64,000 nucleotides of DNA. It comes from Trebouxia sp. TZW2008 (taxonomy: Eukaryota > Chlorophyta > Trebouxiophyceae > Trebouxiales > Trebouxiaceae). Positions 43,501 through 56,200 of this stretch are shown in pieces; the stretch's first letter is position 1, and every line of letters starts with the position of its first letter. The translations under genes and the position numbers were made by a program. The notes below the pieces were generated by a model. That model did no database searches. It was not told the origin of the DNA and saw only the letters and a list, made by a program, of their open reading frames with translations. The stretch covers positions 124,001 to 188,000 of the forward strand of contig BDIU01000062.1 of NCBI GenBank assembly GCA_002118135.1. The letters are read 5' to 3'.

Positions 43501-45006
43501 ATGTCTGCCATTGGAATCATGGATGGCGCATACTTTGTCGGCAGGAATGAGCTGTTGCAGTGGATCAACTCAACCTTAGGCTTAAACTTGAGCAAAATTG
43601 AGCAGGTTTGACACCAACCATCCGTTCTGATTCCAATCACTGCATGTTCTTCGAATTCAGTGAGGTGCTGACTGCAGACAGCGTCAGGGGCTGTAGCTTG
43701 TCAACTGCTGGACGCTTTGCACCCAGGCTGCGTGGCTTTGGCTAAGGTGTGACCAGAGATGTACTGGGCCATTTGCCACACATCACGCACCCTGCCTCAA
43801 TCATGGTGCCTGTAGGTGGACTTCAATGCCAAGAATGACTATGAGTACATCAACAACTACAAGGTCCTACAAGCTGCCTTCACAAAGCTTGGCATTGACA
43901 AGGTGTGTTGCACCCTCTGTCTGCACAAGCGTGAACAGCTTGGGGTCTCAATTTCTGAGCTTCATGTCCTGACACATGCTTTCAGTGCAGCACATTGAGG
44001 TCAACAAACTGATCAGAGCCAGGCCGCTGGACAACATTGAGTTCATGCAGTGGCTCAAAAGCTACTTTGACAGTCATTGCAATGGCCAGAACCTGAGCTA
44101 TGATGCAGCAGCAAGGCGTGCTGCCAGCAAAACAGGGGGTGTCAAAGGCGCATCAGGCAAGCCAAGAATGCCCTTGGCGTCTGCAGCTACTACAGCCAGC
44201 ATCAATGGGCCAGCAGCACCTGCCAAGACAGCCGCAATGAGCAAGAAGAACCCTGGCACACGGCAGCTTCGGCAAGCAGTTCAACCACCACCAGCAGTCA
44301 GCACTAGCGCCTCTCAGGATGCAGGCATTGCAGCTCAAGTTCAGGAAGCTGCTGAACAGGTACTTAGGGATCATTGCCACCATGTTGTGGGCTTAGCCTG
44401 GTCTTACGATTGCGCCTTGCCAAATGCAAGCATGGATTCGTAGCATGCTTAGTGCTGTCAAAGTAGGCATCTCCTGCTGATCTGTCGTGATGATGAGATG
44501 TTTTGAGCATTTCAACTTGAAGACATCAGGCACAAGTTGCTATTTCTGATACTCTGCCAATTCAGGTGACAGAGCTCAAGCTCAAGGTAGACAATGTGGA
44601 AAGGGAACGAGATTTCTACTTTGACAAGCTTCGGGACATTGAGATTCTGTGCCAGATGCCCTTGCTTCAAAGCATACCAGTAAGCCAGTTGCATGACCTG
44701 GGATGCAGCATTGCAAAGTGTCAAGCACAATCTGCTGTGACTATGCGTGACAATGCTGACAGGACTTTGCTGTCACAGCTCAGATGAGAATGCACTACCT
44801 GAGGTGCATGTCTGTTGGCGTAAGCTTTTGTTCAGTGTTGGCAAAATTGCCAAACTTAAGGGCATCTGGCGTGTTATCACAACAGGCATTCTACTGTGCA
44901 GGTTGTAAAAGTGTTTGAGCGAATACTTTATGCAGCTGATGAAAAGGAAGCCAAAGAGGCCATGGAGCAGGTGCTTGAAGAGTACAATCAGCAACAAGCA
45001 GCTTGA
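43501..45006 (+). CDS. EB1: Microtubule end-binding protein EB1
   Basis: Tracks growing microtubule plus ends and recruits other plus-end proteins. Exons: 43501-43605, 43678-43746, 43816-43902, 43991-44359, 44566-44679, 44902-45006. All introns are phase 0, giving 282 residues (human EB1 has 268). Residues 1-130 are a calponin-homology domain: [77 protein letters not shown] basic Ala/Pro/Ser linker follows. The EB homology coiled coil starts [20 protein letters not shown] with the conserved FYF. The tail reads EEYNQQQAA, so EEY is present but not at the extreme end, and CAP-Gly partner binding may be altered. Confidence 0.95.
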
Positions 45007-45045
45007 GCCATCTGATTTGTGGGACAAAGGCGTATCAAAGGATTC

Positions 45046-45050
45046 TGTAA
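45046..45050 (+). terminator. Possible TGTAA poly(A) signal of EB1
   Basis: TGTAA 40 bases after the EB1 stop codon. Weak as a lone pentamer. A minus-strand TGTAA at 45234-45238 could serve the converging small gene. Confidence 0.3.
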
Positions 45051-45549
45051 CAATACTTGCCAATGCACGAGAATTGATCTCCAGTGCAGCAGAAGATGTA
45101 TGTTTGAAATCACGTACCAGACACAGTGCAGTTGTTGCAGTTGGCCAACAGCAATATTGCCAGAGTGCATGGCATGCAGCGATTGCTGCAACAGCAGGCA
45201 TGTCCTGAGTTTTCTGTGTACACTGCTTAATATTTACAAGCTATAGCTTGCTTTTGTCAGCAGGGTAGTGTGGTGAAATGTAATTCAGCTCACATACATG
45301 CAATTCGTTGCTGTCACAAATGACCTTTGCTCAAGTGCAACTGACGAGCACCCTTGGGTGATGCTGATGCTGCAACACCATTAGGCATTGGCGCTACAAG
45401 AAGGGGCGTCCCACACTTCTAGAAACTCTACACTTGATTGAGACCCAGCCTGCTGCACATAAGGAGGCTGCCACGCTTATGCAGTGCAAGCCCAGCATGA
45501 GGCAAGAGCTGCTTGTACGCATAAGTTTCACAGCCTGGTGCCAATGCAG

Positions 45550-46061
45550 CTACTCATCATCATCACCACCGCCATCCTCTCCTCCACCTTCCTGCCCAAG
45601 TTTGCCCTCCATGTGCTTAAATAGCTTCTGCATCATATGAAAAGAAAGTCAATGGTGCCAGTAGACACTTGATGCAAGATCACAGCTGGCAATACATCGT
45701 GTTGCAATGTAGCAATCAGCAAATTGACTTACCCCTTGGTTATTCCTCTCCCATGCGGTGTCAAAGCCATAGTTCACAACCTGCACAAGCGCTCATACTT
45801 TGCTATATGACATTGTCGACTCGCGCATGATCACCAACATCAGGCTTTCATACCCGCTCTCCGAGGAGAGCTCCAGCTAGCACGAAAGCTATGTATGTGC
45901 TATTCCTTTTCATAAGGACCTGTGCAGAATTGAAAAGTTTCAGAAGAGGAGGCCGGTCGATGTTGAGCAATGTAAACCCGTCAACGATGCTGGATTGATC
46001 GAGCACTCACCCTGTAGCCCAGGTTCAGAACCTTGTCCGAGTTTACAGCTTTTGACGCCAT
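45550..46061 (-). CDS. Small acidic-tailed protein of unknown function (58 residues)
   Basis: Three exons (-): 46011-46061 (MASKAVNSDKVLNLGYR), 45733-45780 (VVNYGFDTAWERNNQG) and 45550-45627 (KLFKHMEGKLGQ, then a Gly/Glu/Asp tail ending GGGDDDE). Good GT-AG borders, all phase 0, with a clear stop. The first 45 residues look like a real folded or helical segment; the tail is acidic. I do not recognise the family. Its support is the consistent splicing, codon sense and a CpG-rich upstream flank (46060-46260). It converges on EB1. Confidence 0.65.
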
Positions 46062-47145
46062 ATTGCCCTCAAGCAGCAATCAAACAAGGATGGTCTGACT
46101 AAAGCAGCTGTCTACTGAGGTTTGCTAGTGATCGCAACAACTACTACCCAAGCGAATCAATCACAGCGATCCTTGATGCTCAATTCAGAACGGCGCACAC
46201 AGAGAGCCTGGCGGTCCTCCGGAACGCATGCAGACCACTGTGCAGAATGAAGCAGTCGTTACTAAGAAGAAGATCACCGGAGAATCCGCGAGGCTCATTC
46301 ACTGTGCAGTAGGATTTGCTGACTGGAAATGCTTGATCAGATGCAAGGAAGCTGTTAACTGTCGCTTGCATGTTTAAGGCTGGCAGTGCATGTGCACCGA
46401 CGGAATGCTGTGCAGGCAGCTTTATCATCGTGGTGAAGCAAAGCACAGTGTCATGCTATCATGCCCGATGCTCAAATCTCAGCAACAGCTAGATATCGAT
46501 CGTGTATTGCAAATGCCTGCTTTTTGTGCAGCTAGCTGCACGAGGCCGGTCTAGCAGTGATGGTGATGTGCTCTTGTATTGGCGCAATACTGTAGCGACT
46601 GTCCAGCCTCTGTTCACACTGCATGAATCTCAGTTGAATGGCTGCAGCCTATAATTGCAAACAACTGGCAAGAAGGTGGGAATGCTTCTGATAAAGAGGA
46701 GTGGTTCCGCTTTAGTCTTCAATCACAAGATGCGCTGTCAACCTGAACTTCAGGACCCTAGCAGAATCAACACAAAAGATAGGAGCTGAAGCAAACAGCA
46801 TCACAGTACATAAAAGCTGTACTTCAATTCAAGTTTCACCATACAAAGTTTTCCTGTCAGCATTTCAGCATAGCGGCTTTGATGGTCAGGGACGCAGCGT
46901 CAAAATCGATATGAACAGCAACCTGCTTTGCTAGCCTATGTAAACAAATGGCCATAGTGCTTCAACCTGCATGCTGTAAGCTAAAGCTGTGCCCCACAAA
47001 CATGATCCAAAATGCTGACAGGAAAAAGTTGGATGAAAAGCACCAAATGTTGGCAAACACACATTGCACAGAGTGCTTCCTTCAACACAGAGTGCTGACT
47101 TCAACACAAACATGAACCACACTAGACACCACAGCGCTTCAAAAG
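46062..47145. other. Intergenic region
   Basis: About 1.1 kb between the small gene's start and the 3' end of the GT14 gene. No exon or clear repeat was recognised. The small gene's promoter should lie at the left end. Confidence 0.4.
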
Positions 47146-49538
47146 CTACCTGCTGAGCAGCTGTACACCGTGACTGTCCTGTTCCAGAAACAAGTTCAGT
47201 GTTGTCGACACAGTGTCCGCCCTGAACTTCCGTGCAAACATTGGGCATTGGTACCCAAGCCATTGGACTGGCGGTTGAGGGTCGCCAATGCAATCTCTCT
47301 CTGAGAGTGTGTCTACATGCTTGAAGACATGGTTGGCTGAGTCTATGGCCGCATCGTAGTTGCAGCCATGCAGCGGCAGTCTCAGGCTACTGATCAGGGA
47401 CGGCGTTGTTTCCTCAGGTGAATACGCCTTAGGATGTGACCCGTTCTTATGCGCCCAGTCAGCATGCATGTTCACTCCCAGGCAATCTGTTTCGTCATCT
47501 AAGCCGTGCATGGCGAGCAGCGTGGAGATGTAATGCTCATCACTGAAACACTCCTGCTCCTTGTTGCGCCTGCCGCCCTCTCTGAATGTGTAGCAGTGCT
47601 TGGCGAAGATGTCGATGACGGTTTTGTCATCTGCGACCACTTGGGCATGCTTGCGGATGAGGGAGAACCACTGCCAGTGCTTTCGCCACATGTCTGGGGT
47701 GATGCCCTCCATGCCAAGGCCGGGATGGGCTCTGTACCTGCAGTCAGGAATGGAATACAGTCAGCATGAGGATAGCTGACACAGCTGGTTCAAGGCACTG
47801 GCAAGCAAACATCCTGCAATTGCAATGCATGACCTAGTGATTCCCTCCATGCCAAGACCAGGAGGGACTCTGTACCTGCAGAGGGGATTGATTAGCATGG
47901 AACATTTGACACAGCTCATTGTAAAATGGTCACACTGCAGTGAGGACTTGACAACAGCCAGCATGGAACATTTGACACAGCTCATTCACACTGCAGTGAG
48001 GAGTTGACCACAGCCAGCGTGGAACAGTTGACACAGCTCATTCACACTGCAGTGAGGAACTGGTTACAGTCAGCATGGAGCGTTTGACACAGCTGATTCA
48101 CACTGCAGTGAGTGAGAGACTGAGAGTCAGGATGGAAACAGCTGACACAGCTAATGCAAGGCACCCAGTAGCCAAGATGTTACAGACTTGAGTGACTGAG
48201 TGAACAGTGATTGCAACGAGCTGCAGCTACTCATGCAATGCATCTTCATGGCTATTCTGAGTAGCATACTGCTGGGCTGCAATGCAAAACAATTTGCACA
48301 TCGGAGCAATGCATATACAGCAGCAGGCTGATCACACAGCTGGCATTGCTCAACTAGCATGACAGGCAATACTGCGAGAATGCAACACAGAGGGATGATC
48401 ATATCAAACATCCTACAACTGCAGCTGCGGGCAGTCCACACAACCCAGTCAATCAGCATGATTGCTCTGTGCATGCACTGCACAATTAAATTCCAGCTGC
48501 CTTCTGCATTTCAGCTCATCTGCAGAAGTCCAGCCTCACAATAACTGAATTGGCTTTCCTGAATGCATAGCAGGACCTCTAGAGCTACTCAAACTGCTGG
48601 TGTCAAGACCCATCTGTCAGTTTGTTCACGAAAGTGAGTGAAGCGCACCTGTTCATCTGTCTTCGCCAAAACATCAGCTTGCAGGCGTTGATGCGGCTCT
48701 TGTCTTCCAGCATGAGCTGCTGGTAAATGGTGGCTGGTGGATACAGCGGTATGGTGTCCTCAGAGATGAGCACAAAGCGCTCATTCAGTGGGTCTGACAA
48801 GGCTGTGCGCAACAGCACTTTGCTGGCTTCAGCCAATGAGTGGCCACCCCATTCAGTCTCAACTCTGTTAGGCACCTCTTGGTTGTGAAAGATGCTGTCA
48901 GGGTTAAACGCTGTGCTGTTTGGCCAGTTGTGGACATACATTGAGAACATGTGTTGCTGCTCTAGGACCGTCAAGTTGCTGTTTTGATGCGTGTTGCCGC
49001 AGATGCTTTGGAGGTCTTGCCAATAGCTGCCTCCAAAGTTTTGACATGGCATGCCTTTGATGCACTTGGTGTTGACCAAGCCGCCTGCACTTTGTAGCCA
49101 AGCTTTCCAAAGCTCCTGATGCGGCAAAGCATCTCTGGCTAGAAAGAGGAGAGCAACCTTGGGCATCGCTAGCATTGCAGCGCAAGAATCTGGTGTGCTG
49201 GCTGGCTGAAGTGGGCTGTGTCCGCAGGTGTCAAGCTGTGTCATGTGGTTCTGAGGCGCTGCGCCTTGCCACTGTTCCATCAGAAGGTTCATCTTGGCGA
49301 CGCATATGAATCCTGAAACTGGGTGCCAAAACGGGAAGCACAGCACCCAAAAGGAGGCTGCTGTTCCAACAACTAGTACCAGTGACACACCCACTAGGGA
49401 CCAGAGAATGGGTTTGCAAGCTGACTTATGACAATGCTGGCTCCATTTTGCTCTGATTGCTACGAAGATGTAGTAGAAGACTGCGTTGGCGCAGCTGAAG
49501 ACTCCTATAAAGGCTAGGATGACATCCAGCTGAACCAT
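47146..49538 (-). CDS. GT14 family glycosyltransferase (core-2/I-branching type, plant DUF266-like)
   Basis: Predicted type II Golgi glycosyltransferase. Two exons (-): 48649-49538 and 47146-47737, phase closes, giving 493 residues. Two hydrophobic segments lie near residues 4-28 and 44-68, so the anchor may be a double pass or hairpin. Family blocks: VALLFLARDALPHQELWKAW, FSMYVHNWPNSTAF, EWGGHSLAEASKVLLRTAL, NERFVLISEDTIPLYPPATIY, KLMFWRRQMNRYR, WRKHWQWFSLIRKHA, CFSDEHYISTLLAMHGLDDE and ARKFRADTVSTTLN. Several Cys suggest a lumenal domain. Sugar donor and acceptor cannot be told from sequence. Confidence 0.9.
47838..47890 (-). pseudogene. Decayed copy of GT14 exon 2 start
   Basis: On the minus strand, after a ctgcag acceptor, it reads YRVPPGLGMEGIT, matching YRAHPGLGMEGIT of the real exon. 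It then diverges. Confidence 0.85.
47895..48150 (-). repeat. Tandem repeat around the GT14 intron
   Basis: Four to five imperfect units of about 55 bases with the words catttgacacagctcattca and cactgcagtgaggac. Intronic in the GT14 gene. Confidence 0.9.
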
Positions 49539-50426
49539 AGGTTGAGAGGCTGGTCGAGCTGAGGCTGACCGCTGAGTGGCGGACCCTGCCTCGCAAGCGC
49601 TGCCGCCCTATGATCCAACCTGTAAACCAACAGCCATTATGGTTCGCTTACTGCATAAAGGTGTAGTTGCGGCTTGCGCAGTGCTGCGCAGGCTAGATCA
49701 CACTTGTGCGAGAACATGAAACCGCCGCAGCCATGACACGCAGTGCACTGGGGTCCAAGAAACGCTGCGTGTGCAAGGAGCCCACCTGAGGAGACAACCG
49801 TAGCGTCAAGTATCAGAGCAGTTACGTCGGCTAACCACTCGCCAAAAGATACGCCGATCGCCAAAGGCTGACGGGCGAACACGCGAGGAGCGTGTCCTGC
49901 TATATCAAAGCTTGCTGCACTCCTGAAAGCTTCCTTGTGGGCTGCTCTGCGCTTTCACGCCGACTGCAGTCTCGGACTGTGCAAGCCCGTGCCTAACAAT
50001 ACGAACAGGTAGTTGGGCAAGCGGCGCTGCGAGAGGATCGATAAGGCTGGCGGTGATCAGGACGCGAAGAACGACAGAGTCTAAATCGGTGGAACAGTGC
50101 GCGATCGCTCCAGCGGAAGCGCTGAGCGAAGTCGGCGAGGACTCGCTGGAAGCCAGATGTCAGTCCTGAGAAACGGGTCTTGGTAAACGAGAGTTGCCAT
50201 TGAAGATCACGTGGGCACGCTACATCACCGCGGGGTGATCTCGCACGTGCATGTTGACACACTAAGTACAAAGTAATTTGCAACGCCATGCAAAGCACTG
50301 CCTACCGCTGCAGACATTGCATAATCAGACAAGGAATTTCAAAGATGCCAACGTGCCACAAACATGCTAGGCACAACGCAGCTGTAGGTCATGTCTTGTC
50401 ATGCAGCATGCGCAGCAAGCAGTGCT

Positions 50427-50457
<31 letters not shown>

Positions 50458-51330
50458 AGGAAGCTTGGGATAAAGCAGGCGGGTCAACAAGGCTCTCCTC
50501 AATTGAACCCTGCCCAAGAAGCTCATGCCTTGCAAGATTGGTGAGTACAGTACATAAACATGCAGCAACCCTCAGCGCTCCTCTGTCAGCTAAGCTGCAA
50601 ATGCAGCGCATCAGGGTAAAGGACCAAGCTGGTAAAACAGCACCAGACACCATGCATACAACCTGACCGCATTTGTTTGTGGCGTTCAGTTCTGAATCAC
50701 CTGTTGAGGCTGGGTTCTCAACCCAAACAGAATGAGGTCCATGTCTCCTAGTGTACTAGCAGTGGAACTGCCTATCAGGTCAGCAACCAGTGCCAAAAGT
50801 CTGCTTCCAAAGGACTTCATTCTGACGCACAGCCAGCAAGTAAGCTCGTGGCCTTCTTTCGAGTTTGGGGCCTTGAGCAGCAATACAAAGTGTGAGCTGG
50901 CAGATCACAGGGCAGTATTGCTTGGAGTGTCAGCAGCACATAGCAATAGCCGCACATGTTGCCTGTCTGTGTAGAGATGAGTGCAGGCGGCAGCTCAAAA
51001 TGCCACTTGCTCTGTTGACGTGCTGGTTTTTGGCGGATCCACGTGATCGCACTGGTTTCATTTGCAGGCATCCTTATCTATTGCATGACATCATGTCTTG
51101 GATACCTGCTCTAGTGACAGCGTTCAGTTTCTTGCAGTGTCCTGGTCACTAAATCTGGCCCTCGATTTGTCTTTGCTTTGACATGGGTAGAACTTGTCTG
51201 CAAGGCCTACGCCTCTGCCTGTCGTGGCAAAAGACTGTACGCCATCAGATTCACATGCTGCCATCTGGCATGATGCAGCCAACCTCCATGCATCAGCATG
51301 TGCATCAGATATACCTGACAGCAGAGACAT
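49539..51330. other. Region without an assigned gene
   Basis: The left part (49540-50250) is CpG-rich and probably the GT14 promoter. Contains a GCTT tetranucleotide run at about 50428-50458. Open frames on both strands (for example minus 50686-50883 and minus 51124-51537) lack recognisable motifs. Confidence 0.35.
50428..50458. repeat. (GCTT)n microsatellite
   Basis: Seven or so GCTT units in a row. Confidence 0.9.
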
Positions 51331-51339
51331 ACTAGTTAT

Positions 51340-52560
51340 TGCCACGCGTATGCATGCATGTGTCATAAAGGGAGCCTCAATGGCAAGAAACAGCCCTGCA
51401 GGATCAGTATGAGTCCCTTCCAATGCGGTATGGTAAGTGTAGTGTTCTATGGTAACTGTATTGCTTCCGGTAAGTGTGTGCTCAGCTTTGAGGGGTTTGG
51501 GCGTCGTGGCATGGACGATTGCCTGAGCTCTGAGCAATACTGCTAGTACAGTGCAGGCAGACCATTATTGTGATGTGTGCTGCAAGACTGCTGACTGCCG
51601 TCATGAGCTTGATCTAGCCACAATGTATCCCTGCATAGTGACAAGGTCTGCTGGGAATCTGACCGATGGCTTCGCTGTGGATCCACCGAGTGTCACAGCA
51701 GGAAGTCAGCAGCGCTCTGATCAGCTGGCACGTACAACTACAGGGCTGTTATATCTTGGGCAAAAGGGTGTCCAGAGACATTAATCAACGCCGAAGTAGA
51801 TGCATTTGGGTAGGATCGCAGTAACTACAGGGCTTGTGCAAGCTCCAATCAACCAGGTTGCCTGTAATGACCAGAAGTAAAGCCAGCAGCTTACTGGACA
51901 GCCTGCATGCCTGTGGTGCTGCTTCTGTGCACAAGGAGATTACCATGTCACTTGAGCAGGTGACTCATGTCTAACGCTACGTGCATGCTGTACAGCGCAT
52001 GCACAGGAAGTCCGATGTTGCCAGGTGTTGACATCAGAGAAGTCTCTCCACAGCCTTCTCACAGTTGCAACCTTTTGCGCTAGCCTCCATGTACAGGTAA
52101 GGAAGCCTCCACCCGTATGTCACCAGCAGCAGACTTGCCGCTTTTCAACAAGGGGACTTCCTTGTATTGTCTGAAGATGATTGTGCTCAGAACACTCAAG
52201 CTGCTGCGCATGCGTTTCAGTCAATGTCAACAAACAGTGAAGCGGCATTGCGAGCACTATATAGCTTGCAGACAGGCTGACGTGCACTTTAAGCGTTTGT
52301 GGAGATGCTGGCATGCGTTTCACTCAAAGCTGCAATGACTTATAGCAACTCCAGGCTGCTTCTGGGAGCACCTTGAGACGTCGTTCTGCCCACCGACTCC
52401 ATCACACTGTGTGTTACAGTGCTACATGTACAGTCACAGCAGCGGTGCACTTTAGCAGCCATGTCTCGCGACGATGCTAGGAACATGGTGCTAGAGCTGT
52501 GAACAACTGTTGCGGGCCTGCTTGTCAAGCTGCCGGATTCACAAAAGGGAACCTGCAGCA
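51340..52560 (+). pseudogene. Possible relic of pyrroline-5-carboxylate reductase
   Basis: Three scattered same-strand readings resemble consecutive parts of this proline-synthesis enzyme: VIKGASMARNSPAG near 51363-51405 (family: F-I-G-x-G-N-M-A-x-x-I-x-x-G), LHACGAASVHKEITMSLEQ near 51903-51960 (family: ALADGGV..GLPRELAL.LA), and LAAMSRDDARNMVLE, a stop, then TTVAGLL near 52452-52525 (family: LAAQTVLGAAKMVLE... GGTTIAGL). Order and strand fit, but stops and a missing block break it. It could be chance. Confidence 0.25.
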
Positions 52561-53266
52561 ATGTTGACAGCATCATCCAGGCTCTCATGATGCATTGTAA
52601 CATAGAGCATGCATATGGAGCCTTTCAGGTGTTGCTTAAGCATCATGTAGCTCAGATTATAGGGTACATCCGTTTGGGCTGTTGCAGCTGTCAACCTGAT
52701 CAGCTTGCTCCGAGGCTCCAAACGATGGCACTTGCAGTCGATGCCTGGGGTAGAATGTGTGTAAAGCTACACGTAGAAGCTGTGTGCCATATGGATGCAT
52801 GTGTATAGGTTGCACACATGCGCAGCAAACTCCCCGATGACCAGAGGAGTCCCTTGCAGGTCGGTCAGGCATTGATAGCACATTCTACAGACTGTCACTT
52901 GGTGAAATGAAGAATTCAGGGCAGATGACAGCTGCTTTCTCAGCTCAAAAGCTGTTGGGTTCAGAATTCCGGCATGTGCTTGACACTTGACTGAGTTGGA
53001 ATCACCACCATCAGTGGTAGAGTGGAGACAAGAACCAGTGGCGCAACAATTCCGGCCAAACTCGTCCGACACCCCAATCTGGCAAGCATCGGCGGCCTGC
53101 ACACAGCACAAAACATCGCACAGAGCACGGGCGAACACAGCGGTTTTGCGGACCGGCTCGACAGCACAGCAGCAGTTGCTAGCCGACGTTGTCGACTTTG
53201 TGTTGTTTGACAGTGTTGTGGTTGTTCGCGGATCTTTTCTCGAGCGTACCGTCTCAGCTCACCCCC
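52561..53266. other. Region without an assigned gene, upstream of channel gene
   Basis: No convincing exon. A long minus frame (52767-53138) reads like sequence without known motifs. The right part (53000-53260) is CpG-rich and probably the channel promoter. Confidence 0.35.
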
Positions 53267-56200
53267 ATGCAGCAAAGCTGTCTTATTAGCCAGCGAGGTG
53301 TACACCCCATCAGTACCCAAGTAAATCGGTTGCCAGTATCGGTTGTGCGCCCCAAGCCCCGACTTGTGACTCGTGATAGATGCCATGCTGGTAACTCTAT
53401 ATTTCAACCTCTTCGGTCTCTGAATTTCAGCGTCCCCCTGAAGCACAGTAGGCCACTTAGCTTGAGTAGAGTTTGCCAAGTGCTCAGCCATTCAACGGCA
53501 GAGCCTGTTTTAGTTGTGTCAAGGCCAGCTCGTTTGCAAGAATACCTTCCAGTGTTCAAGATTGTGGTTGCCGTTGTGTGCTTGCCACTACTTCTACACA
53601 ATCTCTGGGTCAGCCAGCAGCAATGCCTGCTTTCCATGGCAGGGATCTTTCTTCCCCTGCAAGCAAAACACACTCACCAGAGTCTCAAGCGCTTCCAGCA
53701 TGCGCTCAAAGCTGCAGCAGCTGTAGAGCAAGAGACAGAAGAGGGAGGAAAGCCAGAGCCAGAAGCTGAAGAGGTCAATGACAACACCATTGTTGAGACA
53801 GGTGCTGAGCTTGGCAACGTACAGACACCAGCGTCTGTGTGGCTGCCCTATGCCACCAATCAGAATGGCAAGGTGAGCAGCTCAACAGTCTCCTACTCAG
53901 CATTGTAAGGGAGCATATGCTGTTCACGCCTGCAATGCAGGGACGCATGCTCACACCTGTGCCTGCCTTCCAATTGAACAATCAGCACTCATGGCAGTTG
54001 CTTGCATCACATTTGTCCTCAAACAAATCAGCACCTCTATCCCTTTCTGCATTGTAGCGGTTCATGCACACCAATTTCAGTTTGTGCACCTGGACTGCTG
54101 TCAAAGCAACATTTTCATGTTGATCTCAGCATTGTCTCAAGCAAAATGTGCTTGAAACCCAGACGAACTGCTCAATGCTGGCAACATCATGGCTGGAATA
54201 CAGCTGCAGCATGACATCATGACAGAAACATCAGCCGGCTGCGCCTTGGCTTTCTCAGAGTCACGACAACCCTTCTAAGCCAGTCTGCATGCACTGCAGC
54301 CAGACACGACCATCCGCGTCGGCGATGCCAAGGTGGAAGTTGACAGGAAGCTGGGCCGCCACATTCAGACCCTCAGCCGCGTCCCTGGCTTCCTGGCAGC
54401 GACGATCAGTTTCAAAACCCAGCAAGTCATGCTTGGCAGCACCTGGAACAAGATGATTGCGGTCTTTGCAATTGGCATTCCTGCCTGTGTTCTTGGAGGC
54501 GCTGCGTACAGTCTGGCTAGCGGCAGGGACATCTTGACAGGCTTCATTCAGGCTTACGGAGCGTTGTACAAGATTCCAGGTGAGCAGGCTGCACATTCTG
54601 CCAACTTGGAAGGTTGAGGTTTGGCACTGACAAGCAAGAGCAGTGCAATATAGTGTCCATCCATACAAGCAAGTGTCTGCAACAGAAGTCTTTGATTGAG
54701 CTGGCAGGCTTGCGCTCAGGCACAATTTGCATGCTATGGTCGTAGCAAGAACACAAGCATGCTGCCATCACACTGTTGAAAATGCATTTGAGGCCAACAC
54801 AATCACAGGCTGTGGAATGAGCATTGTCGCCTGCACTGCTGCATGTGCTAAAAGTTGCAATTTCAAATCAGTGTTGTTTTCTTGGGAATCGTCCAAAGTT
54901 GTGAACGCCAGTGTCAGGCAGCTGTGTCTTGCCCCACGAGGATGGTGCAGCTGTGTGGCTGTCGACTTACTTGTTGCACGCTAATTGCATGTGCATAGGT
55001 GGTTTCACTGTCATGTTCTGCCTTCACACTGGTGCTTAGGATCGGTCTCAACTTACAGGTGCGAGTGTCTGTCATTGTGTGTGCAACCTGGTAGCTGGAC
55101 GTGATGTGACACTACAGGTGTTGCTGTTGCATTGTGCTCTCACACTGATACAGTAAACTCTCTTTGTAAGGACACTTGATGTAAGGACAATCTTGATGTA
55201 AGGACAATGCCATTGGTAACCAAGCACTGCATTCCAACTGCAGTAGGCCCTCTGAGTCAGGACAACTTGATGTAAGGACAAATTTCTTGGAGACCAAAGC
55301 AGTCGCTACAAAGAGATTTGACTGTACCTGGATTTTGTGGCACTGCAGGTGCGACTGCCATTGGGCAGGTCAATCATGATTGTCAATGCATGCTCTTCAC
55401 GCTGATGACTTTTGCGCTACAGGTGTGACTGTCATTGGGGAGGTGAATGCATGGACGTCCAACGTGATGAACCTCATCTGGCTCATTGGTACCTTCACCT
55501 TTGCTGTGGTGCTGGCTGTCGTCACAGAAGATATCGTGGCAACTGTCTTGGTGAGCTGCAACCTTGTCCTGCGTGCTCTTAGTTTTGTGAGACAGTCTGT
55601 GTATCCTTGTTGACAATCCAATCTCTGCCTGCATGCTCTCAGTCTCCTGAAACAGCCTATATACCCCTGCTCTCATTCTTTTGAGACAGTTCCCTTTTGG
55701 ACAAGCTGACTGCACTGCTCTGCCTCACTGCTGTCCTATGTAAAACCTGTGAATGTGCTACCTTTCTTTTGGAGGTATGCAACGAGCAGCAGTCATTACG
55801 ACAGAGCTTTGGCATTATACTACTTTGCCACAGCTCTTTTCTGAATGGTAAAGTACTGTGAAAAGTTCTTGTGCTGTATGGTCTATCATTTTGAGACATC
55901 ACTCTTGAGCTTGCAGTGTGTCTGCAGGCTATCAGGAAGGGAAACTATCCTGTGGTTGCCACCAACCACACTCTCATCCTCAACTGGAACAGCCAGACAG
56001 TGCCCCTGCTCAGACAGATTGCCATCAGCAGGAAAGAGCAGGGCGGTGACTCCTACTCTGGGTGAGATCGGCTCACTGTCCTACCATTCATATTTGATAC
56101 AAGTTACTAGCAGCTGCATTGAAATCTTTGCATGGCCTTGATAGAACACTAATTTCATGCCAACTTCTGAGCCAAAAGGCTGTGCTTTGGGGTAGTTGCT

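Noticed and set aside
51124..51537. Minus frame with FLAIEA, briefly reminiscent of pyrroline-5-carboxylate reductase
   Set aside because: Opposite strand to the other fragments and the match is six residues. Treated as chance.
52767..53138. Minus frame reading NPTAFELRKQLSSALNSSFH
   Set aside because: Protein-like in feel but no motif, no clear start and no splice partner found.
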